This document shows positions 23,941-34,708 of a stretch of 64,000 bases of DNA, piece after piece. The DNA is from Chamaecrista fasciculata (lineage: Eukaryota > Streptophyta > Magnoliopsida > Fabales > Fabaceae), in the NCBI GenBank assembly GCA_003254925.1, contig QANZ01039306.1:19868-83867 (forward strand), read 5' to 3'. How positions within the stretch are numbered: position 1 is the first letter of the stretch; each line of letters starts with the position of its first letter. A program made the position numbers and the translations under genes. The notes under the pieces are model-generated. The model ran no database searches, was not told where the DNA came from, and saw nothing but the letters and a program-made list of their open reading frames with translations.

Positions 23941-24312
23941 GAGTAAACTCCCAAACTGGTTCCCGAATTATTGGGTTGCTGACAGATTGGTCCCTGATTT
24001 ATGGAAATTGACAAATAGGTCCCCGAATTTTACTAACGTTAGTCAAATTGGTCCCTGAAGCCGTTAACTGCTAACGTGGCAAGTTAAGTGTCACGTCAGC
24101 AGTTGAAAAACTAAAAAAAAAAGCCAACTGTGCGTGCCACATCAGCATTAATAATAAAAAAAATATTTCATTCAAAATTCAAATAGGTCCCTGAGTTATA
24201 TTTTTATCTCATTATTCTCAATTTCCCCTCTTTTTCATCATCTTCATTCATTTTAGTCCCAAATCCTCAAAATAAAATTGTAAAATGTCCCAAAACTCTT
24301 CCAAACATTCCA
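23941..24312. mobile_element. Left part of a GAGTAAACT / GTCCCTGA element, truncated by the gap
   Basis: The sequence from GAGTAAACTCCCAAACTGG onward carries repeated TTGGTCCCTGA-type phrases as found in the inverted-repeat arms of MULE-like elements here. Its inner part (AAAACTCTTCCAAACATTCC) matches the interior of the 57218-58681 element (GAACTCTTCCAAACGTTCC). The right half is lost in the N gap. Confidence 0.5.
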
Positions 24313-24923
24313 NNNNNNNNNNNNNNNNNNNNNNNNNNNNNNNNNNNNNNNNNNNNNNNNNNNNNNNNNNNNNNNNNNNNNNNNNNNNNNNNNNNNNNNN
24401 NNNNNNNNNNNNNNNNNNNNNNNNNNNNNNNNNNNNNNNNNNNNNNNNNNNNNNNNNNNNNNNNNNNNNNNNNNNNNNNNNNNNNNNNNNNNNNNNNNNN
24501 NNNNNNNNNNNNNNNNNNNNNNNNNNNNNNNNNNNNNNNNNNNNNNNNNNNNNNNNNNNNNNNNNNNNNNNNNNNNNNNNNNNNNNNNNNNNNNNNNNNN
24601 NNNNNNNNNNNNNNNNNNNNNNNNNNNNNNNNNNNNNNNNNNNNNNNNNNNNNNNNNNNNNNNNNNNNNNNNNNNNNNNNNNNNNNNNNNNNNNNNNNNN
24701 NNNNNNNNNNNNNNNNNNNNNNNNNNNNNNNNNNNNNNNNNNNNNNNNNNNNNNNNNNNNNNNNNNNNNNNNNNNNNNNNNNNNNNNNNNNNNNNNNNNN
24801 NNNNNNNNNNNNNNNNNNNNNNNNNNNNNNNNNNNNNNNNNNNNNNNNNNNNNNNNNNNNNNNNNNNNNNNNNNNNNNNNNNNNNNNNNNNNNNNNNNNN
24901 NNNNNNNNNNNNNNNNNNNNNNN
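24313..24923. other. Assembly gap (611 N)
   Basis: All N. It separates the truncated GTCCC-type element from a partial LTR, so its content is probably repetitive. Confidence 0.99.
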
Positions 24924-25662
24924 TGAGTTATCGTTTGTAACCAAAAACGACTTAACCTCAGTACCTCCGTGTCAGAGATCCGATTGTCCTACGATATCTT
25001 AGTCATGGACTAGGCACAGGATTGTCATCCATAATCCAAACCTCAACTTTCTCGATTCCTTGAGTAAGTCCCAAATCCCAGCGTGGCCACGCATTTTCCT
25101 GGACAGACTCATCGAGGGCGCCAGTTAGATATCTCTCATCTAATGAGGGACAAAATCCCATTTTGGCCAATCCACATTCCACAGCACTGCAATCAACCAG
25201 TCCCGTACTCAGCCCGTATAACTACCCTGTTACGGGCAGCGTTAGACTAAGTCAAAGACTGACAACTGCAACGCCGGAATAGTCATTGACCTCAGGTCAA
25301 AGGCATCGCTACATGCGTACTAGGAGAGACTAGCTGATGACTAAACCCATGCAGGACTCTCTGGGTCAGTCCAGCAATTCGTAACCACCTTACGTAATTG
25401 CACAATGACTCTCGTCCCAGCATCTAGTGCGTGCATCTCATGCACCGAGGTCATGCTGGTCTTAGTTCATTTTTGTTCCCACAAAAATAATCGACCAGGG
25501 ACAATTTTAGATTAATTATCTCATAATTAATCATGGATGTTATCATAGTAAACATGCTAATAATATGACAACACATTAATTTATCTTCCATAAATTAATA
25601 ATATGTTCATAACATATTTAACACAAAAAAAAACGATTGGCCCTAGGGCACAATCTCCAACA
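24924..25662 (-). mobile_element. Partial LTR, probably Ty1/Copia
   Basis: Read on the minus strand, the block starts TGTTGGAGATTGTGCCCTAG, a typical TGTTGGA-type Copia LTR beginning, at 25662. It then runs for some 740 bp of non-coding, rather GC-balanced sequence into the gap. The far end (expected CA), the internal region and the TSD are not visible. It abuts the LINE remnant directly, so the LTR element probably inserted into or next to the LINE. The Copia assignment is inferred from terminal style. Confidence 0.6.
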
Positions 25663-27000
25663 CAACCGTCATAGCCCAAGTCGCAAGCCTATCAGCGCTA
25701 CGATTTCCCTCCCTCAGCGAATGCACAACCCTAACCTCCCTACTCTTCTCAATCAGTCCCATAATAGCTTCAAAGATATCCCCACCATAGTAGCCACTTC
25801 TTCCTTTACAAATCAAATTAACAGCACACAGAGAATCAGATTCAAGAACAACCTTTCTGAAGTTAAAATTCCAAGCAAGCTTTAACCCCTCATAGAGCCC
25901 TATTCACTGACGCATCAGTATTAATTTTATTCCAACCTGTCTCCTGGGGAAGCCATTTGACAAGCACATCAGCACCAGGTAAAGCTCGATTCTATCTTTC
26001 ATCCAGTGATGTGAAAACCGGACCGGACCGGTTGGACCGCTACCCGAAGACACAAGCGTGTTGGTTTAACCATTTGAACTGGAATGATGGTTGGACCGGA
26101 TTGGACCGGAAATAACCGGCCAAGAACCGGAAAACCGGAACCAACCGCTGGACCGGACCGGTGGTTCTCAATTTTTTTTACAAAAAATCATTTTGAGCCT
26201 TGTAAGGATTGAACCCATGCCCTTTCTTCACACTCCCAGCACCTTTACCATCCCAACTGTGAGGCTCTGTTAGGTTTCTCTTACCAATTGTTTTACTTAT
26301 CTAATAAATTAATATATTTAATGCATCTCTTAGACCCAAAAAAAAATATAGAGGGTTTATATTTAATATATTAAAAATAATTATTTATTACGTCATCCGG
26401 TCCAAACATCTGGTCCGACCGATTCAACCGATCCGACCGTGAACCGAACACTTGTCCGAGTCTTTGTCCGGTTCGGTTATGACAACACTGCTTTCATCAG
26501 CAACACTCCACACATTATATATAATATTGCTCCACCATAAAATCACCTTATCAGGTTCTTCAGGAGAATTAAAGAAAGGATAAAAAATTTTGCAATTCCT
26601 CCACTTCCAGATCTTCCAACAAGCGACCCCAAAGACCAGGCTCCATCTCAACCCACACCCATCAAGATCCCACTTCAAATTATTCAACAACCACTGCCAT
26701 TTCTCCTCTTCAAAGAACGAAGTCTTCCTATCATCAGATAATAATAAAAGCCAAACTTTTTTAGCTTCAGCACAGTCTCTATAGCATGTAAATTAGTTTC
26801 AAGAATACACTCACAAGCAGCACAACTAGAGACACAATCACACCATCTAGACCTTCTGTCATTAGTGAGCAATTTTCCATGCCCAAATAACCAAAGAAAA
26901 ACTTGACTCTTTCAGGACCCCTCCATCTCTAAATGAACTCCCATCTTCTATCTTTAATGAATACATACTTTGGCGGATTCATTTTCAGACCAAATTGAGT
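25663..27000 (-). pseudogene. LINE retrotransposon remnant: zf-RVT and RNase H region
   Basis: The minus strand shows the 3-prime part of a plant LINE ORF2 in broken frames. Near 26960-26690 it reads RWRGPERVKFF and LTNDRRSRWCDCVSS (zf-RVT region), then ACWKIWKWRNCKIF. After a hAT insertion comes VKWLPQETGWNKINTDAS, the start of the RNase H-like domain. A deletion follows, and then VVLESDSLCAVNLI and REGNRSADRLATWAM, the domain's second half. Frame changes, internal loss and the insertion show it is dead. The reverse-transcriptase domain itself is not present, and the Copia-type LTR borders it at 25662. Confidence 0.8.
26004..26490. mobile_element. hAT-like non-autonomous element inserted in the LINE
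   Basis: A 487-bp element with ends CAGTGATGTGAAAACCGG and, in complement, CAGTGTTGTCATAACCG. It is flanked by a perfect 8-bp duplication CTTTCATC (25996-26003 and 26491-26498). CAGNG ends plus an 8-bp TSD are diagnostic of the hAT superfamily. The interior is rich in CCGGACCGG words next to each end, and no transposase is coded. Removing it restores continuity between the LINE zf-RVT and RNase H segments. A diverged relative lies at about 28873-29050. Confidence 0.88.
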
Positions 27001-28205
27001 AAGAGCAGGTTCTTTTCAAGTTTCCATGTCCTGCTTCACTTTTTTGCGGACCCATGTTTAATGTTTTGCTCTCTTTTTTCTGGCTAAAATTCATTTTTAG
27101 TCCCTTATATTTGGGATAAATATTATTCTAGTCCTTTATATTTTTTTATTATAGTTTTAGCTTCTTTCAAAGTTTCACTTTTTATATTCAAATCAACTTT
27201 TGGATTTAATTTGAACTCATCACATTTAAATTTAAATACAGAGAAATCATCCTTCAACATTGGAGATAACAGGGCTAGTAGAGCACAGGAACAAGTACTC
27301 CATGATCCCATACTATAATCTGATGTTTTGGGAGACATGGGAAGGATGTGAGGAGTGGATGAGGGAAGCACTGAAGGCAGTGACCATCACTCACATCACT
27401 AGTGAGTCCAAATTGCATTGATAAACGGATATGGACGAATTTCATGCTATGACGACAGATAGGCTCTGCTGAGAGAGTAACTGACATTGCTGACGAACCT
27501 ATCATTAACTTTTTTGTTCTTCTAAGAATATGTACAATTAAGAAATTGAGGAAGAAAGATGGAAAGAGAGAAAATACCATGGATTTGGTGTGTTTGGGAT
27601 GAGATTAATAAAATGAAATGGCAATGAGAAATGAAATGAGAATGTGAAAATTATGTAAATGAAATAAAATGATAAATGTTGTTTGGATTGTTTGAGATGT
27701 AACGAAAAAAAATAGGATGTGAAATTATGTAAAAGAATATGTAATGATTGTAGTTAGTTGAAATAATTGTATGGGTTTTTTAAAATTGTAAAGGGGAAGA
27801 ATTGGTAATTAATAATGGAATAAGATGGAGATAATAAAATGATATTTTGGTGTTTGGATGTGGTTTTATGAAATGAAATTGTCTTGGAATTTGTGCTAAA
27901 GGGTAGTTTTTGGAATGAAGGTTGAAGTTGTATTTTGTAGAATGAAATGAAGGGACCAAAAGGTAAATAAAATGGAAATTTTAAAAGACCTACTATTTGG
28001 TCCATGATTTTATATCGATTCCTTAAATAAGTAAAATGTATTTGTCAGCCCATAAAAAATTGCATTCATCATCGACTGGGTGTCTCTCTCAAATTTAATG
28101 ACCAAAAAATGAATTTAGGAACCAAATAATTTATCTTGAACTAAAACTAATAATTATGCAGAATTTGATAAATAACTTCAACAGTATACCGTACATAAAA
28201 AAATA
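27001..28205. other. Intergenic AT-rich repeats
   Basis: A GTCCCTTATATTTGGG-type repeat arm starts near 27090. The 27590-27960 stretch is rich in GAAATGAAATG words, with GTGTTTGGGATGAG and GTGTTTGGATGTGG as possible element edges, but no complete element could be defined. The frames here lack motifs and are not called. Confidence 0.35.
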
Positions 28206-28823
28206 GGGTAAATTACACTTTGGTACCCTGTGGTTTAGTCATATTCCACTTTGGTACCCTGTGAGCTGTGATTTAAAATGTGGCATTCTGGTACCATGTA
28301 ATATTCTCTGTAAACACTTTGGTACCCTACTGTTAGAAAATTCACGGAAATTGGAATTTTTAACCATAACTTTAAAAAAAATGACATATTAACCCCCAAT
28401 ATTTTCAAAAAATTACAAACAGGTCCCTGGATACATATTATTTAGGGACTAAAATGAAAATTAAGAAAAATTTGGGACTATTTTGTAATTCTATCTTCTA
28501 TCCTATACTTTTCAAATATTATGTTTTGACCCCAAAAATATTATCTAGGGACCTGTTGGTAATTTTCTAAAAATATTGGGGTCAATATGTAATTTTTGAA
28601 AAAGTTGTTATGGTTAAAATTATAAAATAGCTCCAAAAATTCCAATTTTCATTAATTTTTTAACGGAATTAAAGCTCAGGGTACCAAAGTGTTAACAGAG
28701 AATACCACAGGGTACCAAAATGTCACTTTTAAAATTACAGGGTACCAAAATGTCACTTTTAAAATTACAGGGTACCAAAGTAAAATATGGCCAAACCACA
28801 GGGTACCAAAGTGTAATTTACCC
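28206..28823. mobile_element. MULE-like MITE with GGGTAAATTA ends
   Basis: A 618-bp palindromic element starting GGGTAAATTACACTTTGGTA and ending with its complement. The 9-bp flanks AAAAAAATA (28197-28205) and TAAAAAATA (28824-28832) match at 8 of 9 bases, as expected for a MULE insertion in A-rich DNA. Both arms carry repeated CTTTGGTACCCTGTGG phrases; the right arm has an extra tandem copy of CAGGGTACCAAAATGTCACT. No captured gene is seen. Confidence 0.75.
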
Positions 28824-28872
28824 TAAAAAATAAGATAATTATTTAAAAAAAACTTAATTGTTTTGAAAGAAT

Positions 28873-29050
28873 AATACCAATGTTATGAAAATCGGACTGG
28901 ACCAAATGGTAGGTCCGACCATAACCTGAAAGTGAATGCAACTCGGTTTGGACTGTTCAGAAGGTTGGACCGCTTTAAACTAGATTGACCTGGGTTGAAC
29001 TGTGACCTGGAGCTATTTTTAGAAAACCGGACAAGTCACTATTTTCTATG
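28873..29050. mobile_element. hAT-like repeat relic
   Basis: CAATGTTATGAAAATCGGAC resembles the end of the complete hAT element at 26004-26490 (CAGTGTTGTCATAACCG). It is followed by GGACC-rich phrases and then AAAACCGGACAAG. Only one end is convincing and no TSD was found. Confidence 0.4.
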
Positions 29051-29199
29051 ATTTTTTTTTTTTTGCTTTTTTTTGTTCATTTTGTGGACCAAATGTAAAA
29101 ATATAATATGAAACCCAATATAAAACATTGTAAACTTATTAAAACAAAAAAAAACTCATTTTCTCACTTTTAGTTTTACTAACCTAATAATTATTCATA

Positions 29200-29352
29200 G
29201 GGTAAAATACACTTTGGTACCTTGTGGTTAAGATCGGTTCCACTTTGGTGCCTTATAAGACAAAAAGTGACACTCAATTACCCTGGGATTTTCACTGTTA
29301 GCACTTTGGTATCATGTGATCACGTTCCGTTAGGATTTAATAGAAAGCGCTG
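29200..29352. mobile_element. One-ended GGGTAAAAT repeat relic
   Basis: Begins GGGTAAAATACACTTTGGTA and runs through TTAGCACTTTGGTATCATG to CGCTGACGTGG. It matches the relic at 63320-63480 phrase by phrase. No partner arm was found nearby. Confidence 0.5.
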
Positions 29353-30480
29353 ACGTGGTTCAAACCTAACCATTGATTTCCACTGCATCTTAACCATTGA
29401 TTTTCATTCTATTTTAGCTATTAGTTTATCTTGAATCTTGACCTTCAGTTTATATTTCAAGTAAAAACTACTGATATCCGTTGAGGTTCTCTCTATTTTA
29501 TGTAAAACCATATTGGTCCACTACCAGTTGTTTATTACTCTTGTTATTTATTTTGAAAATAAAGTTGGTTTGACTAAATTAAGAAGAAGTTTATTATGAA
29601 AATACTTTCTCTCTAAGAAAAATAATCACAATTCACATGCACTCTTTCTTTTTTCTTTTATTTTTTGTAATAGTCAAATAAAATTATAAAGAAATGACAA
29701 AAAAACTTGTAATAATTGGACAAAAGTAGTGTTTTTGGAAAATTTTGTTTATAAAACAATAATTAAATGCATCATAAAGTAAAAGTGTGACATGCATTTT
29801 CTTTCATTGAGAAGACAAAGGTTTGAACTTGTATTTTGTCTTTCCTTTATTTTTTTACATTTTGTTTTATTTGTTGTTTCGATTGATTTATTACTTTTCT
29901 ATTTTTTCTTATCCAAATTACAATATCTTTATGACTTTATCTGTCCAAAAAAAGATACAATATCTTTTAAAAAAAACCATAATGTCATCATATCAATAAA
30001 TTAAGTTGATTCTTTTAAATTAATTTTATTCTTAGTTTCGTGAAAAAAAAAAATGAAATTACATATCCGTTTTTTATTTAATTTAATTATATTTTTAAAT
30101 TTATTTTTATTTTTAATTAAAACTTATCATTTATTTTCATAAAACATCTTCTAAATGTCTTATACTTTAATAATATCGTCATTTGATGGAATGATATTGT
30201 CTTTTGTTAAAAAAATAATCTATTTTTTTAAATATCTTCATATTTTTTAGATATATGGTATATAAAATATTAACTAAATTAATTATTTAATAATATGTGA
30301 ATATACTATAATTAACAAGTTTTGTTAAAAAAAATATATTTAACATTTGGCCCCCTTCGTCCAATTTCAGACTCCACCCTGGACATATAGCTAAATATGA
30401 AAAGGAAAATATTTAAGTAAATTTTCTTATATCATTGTTATAAGATTCCTCCCATCACAAGCTTGATTTACATTCGTTCT
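29353..30480. other. Intergenic AT-rich DNA
   Basis: Very AT-rich with A and T runs. No gene, repeat boundary or RNA gene was recognised. Confidence 0.4.
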
Positions 30481-30689
30481 CCTCTATGATTATTGGTGGC
30501 AATTGGTTTTGAGTTGAGTTCTAAATGGTTGGGTCATGGGTATGAGCCATAAAATTAAGGGTTGACTCAATCTAACCCATGAATCCATATTAAAATATTT
30601 ATATTATTTAATTTATTTAATAAAATTAAAGATTAATTATTTAATTTGTAAACTAAATAATGAAAATAATTTTTAAATTATATAGATTT

Positions 30690-31160
30690 AGGACTAAATT
30701 GCATTCTTCTTTTAGATTTTGGACTGATCTGCAATTTCCATCTTTTTTCATATTTTTCCAAAATTACATGTTGACCCCAAATTTTTTTGTAATATTCATT
30801 TTAGTCCTCAACTACACCTATCATGATCCGAGGACATTTTTGTAAATTTTGAAAATATTTAGCAGCATTTTGTAATTTTTTCAAAAATTTTTGAAGTTCA
30901 ATTCTTTCCACTGAACGCACAGTTTTGTTGGACAAAAATGCATTCATTTTGCATATCACTTAGGACTAATACATAATTTTACCCTTTTTCTAATATTTTT
31001 TAAAATTACATTTTGACCCAATTTTTTTAATTTTCATTTTAGTCCTAAAATATTATGGTTCAGGGACTTTTTATAAATTTTGAAATTATTTGGGGGCATT
31101 TTGTAATTTTTGCAAAAATTTATGAAATTTTTATTCACACCCTCTATAAAACTACGTAGT
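30690..31160. repeat. Tandem copies of an AGGACTAAATTGC / TTTTAGTCCT repeat
   Basis: Two successive units, about 30690-30960 and 30985-31160, share AAAATTACATNTTGACCC, TTCATTTTAGTCCT and TGTAATTTTTNCAAAAAT. A third copy runs off the window edge at about 63755-64000. Flanking TTGGTGGCAATTGG at about 30492 and GGGTTGGGCTGGTTGG at about 31275 suggest that a further, hAT-like repeat surrounds them. No coding potential. Confidence 0.5.
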
Positions 31161-31370
31161 TTTGAAACAAATTTAGATTGAATTGGGTAAACTATAGGTT
31201 TGACCCAACCCAACCCAAATTTTAGTGGGTCAATTTTTAATCCACCCATCTTGACCCATTATTTAAATGGTTTGGGTTGGGCTGGTTGGATTGATGAGTT
31301 TTGGATTGAGTTTGTCCTCCTTAGTTATGGGTTTTAATCTGCCCACTCTTTATGCCTATTGATTGGGCCC

Positions 31371-31510
31371 ACCGATTAAGCCATGTGATTGGTTTCTTGT
31401 TTAGTGCGCCCACCAGTTTAGTTTTGTGACTGGCTGGTTTCTTGTTTACTGCGCTCATTTATCGCGTCCACTGTTTAGTCTTATGATTGGTTTCTTGTTT
31501 AGTACGCTCA
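31371..31510. repeat. Degenerate minisatellite-like repeat
   Basis: Three units of about 45-53 bp, each carrying GGTTTCTTGTTTA followed by a GCGC or ACGC word (31391, 31436 and 31489). A single related unit is seen near 23867-23915. Confidence 0.45.
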
Positions 31511-32481
31511 TATTTATCTCCAATTTGTGACTAAGTGGAGGAGTTTTTATCTTTCTCTCTTTTTTAACTTACTTATTATGACATATATGAGAGATAAATG
31601 ATCCATCTTAGCTATCGAGGTAATAAATAACAACAAGAACTAGACGAAATCACATTTTGATTTTGGGGACTGAAATGGGATAACTGTAGAAGTTTTAGGA
31701 CCAAAACAAAATGAAAAATAGTTTTAAGACTAAAATGAAGTTGACCCTATAATTTAATTTAAGGACCAAAATGATATTTTGACCTATTTTTTATTTGATT
31801 TATATATTTAATTAATAGTGATTTAATTTGTTTGTTTAGGTCTTGAACAAAATGAAGAGCATAGAAGCCCAATCAAACTGTTAAGGGATGAAGATGATGA
31901 TAGTAAAAGCTTTCATATGCTGTCAAATCCTATGAGGTGCTGATCAAATCAAGTAACTGATGTTGCTTCATAAGTTTCTAACTTTCTATGTTCACCTTTT
32001 TTTGCACCCATGTTAGGAGTAAGAAGCAGAGAGTTAGAGGCTGATCACATTTCATTAGCTTAAAGCAAGAAAAATGTGAGAAACTTTTAGTCAATATCAT
32101 TAAATATTGAGAAGCTCGATATAAAGACAGTTCAAAGATTGTAGTTTTTTTTTCAATCAATTTGGTTGGGACAGATCATCGTGTTTCTTTTGCATATCAG
32201 AAGAAAGGATTTTAGACAGATCAGAAATTCCGAATATCAAATGTATATCATGTTTATTTCAAGTAAATTGTCTTTTGTATATTATCTTCTTATAAATCTG
32301 TTGAAATAGAATGTTCACTCATGTTTAAGGCATGATTTCATTTCAATATAGAGTCATATACTCATATGAAGCAGCGTTGCAACTCAAGATCAAGATTGTA
32401 TTTCTCGCTTCCTCCAAAAATAGAAAGCATAAGCTTTTGTATTGATAATAATTTATGCGCTGGCATTGATAAAATGATATA
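31511..32481. other. Intergenic DNA
   Basis: AT-rich DNA with GGACTGAAATGGG-type phrases at 31665-31780, probably one arm of another MITE. The stretch 31835-32450 looks like unique sequence, but no convincing gene is seen. Confidence 0.35.
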
Positions 32482-32660
32482 TCTTATATTATATGGCTTC
32501 ACCCATTTCTGGTCGTCCACATTTTAAAACTACAGTACAAAATTAATAATAAGAGGAAAATTATTATTTGATCCCTTCTTTTTTACTGAGTTAACGATTT
32601 AGTCCTTCATTTATTTTACATACATATTTGCGTGCCCGTTAAGACACGCAAAGGCTCTAG
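32482..32660 (+). mobile_element. Helitron-like non-autonomous element, copy 1
   Basis: A 179-bp unit that begins TCTTATATTATATGG after an A and ends CTAG before a T. Near its 3-prime end is the hairpin-like GCGTGCCCGTTAAGACACGC, seven bases before CTAG. TC start, 3-prime hairpin, CTRR end and insertion between A and T without target duplication are Helitron hallmarks. The copy at 62169-62347 has the same length and few differences. In this copy the hairpin has two mismatches. Confidence 0.75.
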
Positions 32661-32877
32661 TAAGATAATATGTCAATATTTAAAAAATGGAATCTAACAG
32701 ATTATAACAACATGATCAATTTAAAACAAGTTGTCTATATTTATGATCATTGTAAGATTTTTAATATATTTTGGACCAATATGAAAAATGACATATACAT
32801 TTATAACCAATTGGACGATTCGACTAAAAAAAATTAAAAATAAAAGAGGCTGAAAAACTTTTTTGTTTAAATAAAAA

Positions 32878-33227
32878 AGCTAAAGTGTATTTTTGGTCTC
32901 ATAACTTTTGCTTAAGTCTCAATTTGGTCCCATAACTTTTTTTTGTTGCACTTTTGGTCTCATATTTTTTTTGTTCAAGTCTCAATTTGGTCTCGTGTTG
33001 CACTTTTGGTCTTATATCTATGGGTCAGGTTACAAAATTGGTCACATATCTTTTAGTTAAGTTGCAGAATTGGTCTCATATATTTGCAAAATGTTTTATA
33101 TTGTGATACTAACGGTGGAATCTTTTGCAAAGATATGAGACAAAATCTACAACAAAAAAATATAGGACCATATGAGACCAATATTGCACCTGACCAAAAA
33201 ATATGGGATCAAAAATGCACTTTAGCC
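32878..33227. mobile_element. Inverted-repeat MITE (TTTTTGGTCTCATA type)
   Basis: A 350-bp near-palindrome. The left arm GCTAAAGTGTATTTTTGGTC is mirrored by the right arm ending AAAAATGCACTTTAGCC. Both arms repeat TTGGTCTCATAT-type phrases. The flanks are A-rich, so the TSD cannot be judged. A relative lies at about 38397-38796. Confidence 0.6.
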
Positions 33228-33300
33228 AAAAAAAAAAAGAAAAAGAAAAAGAAGCTGGAAAAGATTATAAAATGTCCTACTTGATGGCCCTTTTTCAACG

Positions 33301-33312
33301 ATATATATAATA
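33301..33312 (+). promoter_or_regulatory. TATA box of the X8-domain gene
   Basis: ATATATATAATA lies about 115-125 bp before the ATG at 33428, with a C/T-containing leader between them. Confidence 0.5.
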
Positions 33313-33427
33313 TAGTATTATAGTGTAATTCTTAGCCTCTTGGCTAGTCTTCATACTTGAAGTCTATATTTATCAAACAAATTAAAAAGCCTCTTCTCCC
33401 TCTGTCTCCTTCAACAACTCAAGAATA

Positions 33428-34708
33428 ATGGCACCATTGACACTGAAGCTGATAATGCTTTCCCTGCTCTTCCTGTCCACCATTGCAATCAAAACAGGTA
33501 ATAACTTTTTTTCAGATTGCATTATTAGATATTCCATTGACACATAACTTGATAAAAATTTACTTATGTATTTGATGCAGTGTATGGTGAAAATGGTGAT
33601 GATGATGAGCAATATTGGTGCATAGCAGATGAGCAGAGCACAGATGATGAATTGCAAGGAGCAATGGATTGGGCATGTGGGAAAGGAGGTGCAGATTGCA
33701 GTAAGATTCAAGCAAATCAAAGTTGTTATTTCCCAAACACTTTGATGAATCATGCTTCCTTTGCATTCAATAACTATTTTCAAAAGTTCAAGCACAGTGG
33801 AGCCTCTTGTTACTTCAGGGGTGCTGCAATCATCACACAAGTAGATCCCAGTGAGTATTACTATTAATTAACTTTCTTATATCTTTGTGGATTGATTATG
33901 GCTAAATTGATCCCTATATGATTGATTATGTGGATTTTTTTTATATTGTTTAACATGATTGATCATAAAAAAATATTATAACACATCTTATCATAATATA
34001 TATATATAGTTAGTTAATTAAATAACATTTTTGTCATGTTCAAAGCACGTGAAATCCAGAAGAGCAAGATACTTTATTGTTCACTTTATTCTTTGATGAA
34101 GCAATCGCACATGAGATTTACTGATTTCGAAATAAATAGCTTCTGTTTTTTTTTTTAGATCTGAAATAAGTTTTCTTTTTTGGTCCTTTGGCTCAAACTC
34201 AATTTTATTTTACATATATTTGAAATTTTTATGTTTTTAAAATAATTTAATTTGGTTTGATACATAATATAATTGGATTATTTTATATATAAATTTTATC
34301 TACTGAAAGGCTTAGTCCTATCATTGGTGATGTGAAAATTATACTACATGTATAGGAAAAAGAAAATTGTTGGTATGAGTAAAATCAACTTCAATGATAT
34401 CTACATCTCTTAACTTATTTACATTTAAAAATAGGAAAATGAGAAAATTAGACCTCAAATTTTTAAGAGTAAAATCAACTTTAATGGACATGGCTTCAAT
34501 TACATTATATTGATTATGCAAAAAACGGTCTCTAATACTTTCTATCTATCATGATTAGTCATGTAAAACAAATTTGTAAGTTGTCTTATTTTCATTGAGA
34601 AACCTTATAGCAAATATAAGAAACACATATTATTATTATTGTCTAATCCTTATTTAATGTTTAAATTATGTAGGCCATGATTCTTGCCATTATGACTTCA
34701 TTGCCTGA
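33428..34708 (+). CDS. Small secreted X8 (CBM43) domain protein, Ole e 10-like
   Basis: Three exons, 33428-33497, 33581-33850 and 34674-34708, join in phase to 375 nt (124 residues); all introns are GT-AG. Residues 1-25 form a signal peptide (KLIMLSLLFLSTIAI), so the product enters the secretory pathway. The remainder is one X8/CBM43 domain: WC at 36-37 and six cysteines (37, 56, 63, 72, 100, 118) in the family spacing, with MDWACGKGGADCSKI and HASFAFNNYFQ. Proteins of this class bind beta-1,3-glucan (callose) in the wall; the length and the lack of a C-terminal hydrophobic GPI signal resemble the pollen protein Ole e 10 more than the plasmodesmal PDCB proteins. No catalytic glucanase domain is present. 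Binding is inferred from family; tissue is unknown. Confidence 0.9.

Noticed and set aside
24267..24944. Long open frames on both strands
   Set aside because: They consist almost wholly of N from the assembly gap.
33382..33840. Minus-strand 152-codon frame over the X8 gene
   Set aside because: Antisense of an exon with clear X8 motifs and good splice sites; crosses its intron and has no family resemblance.
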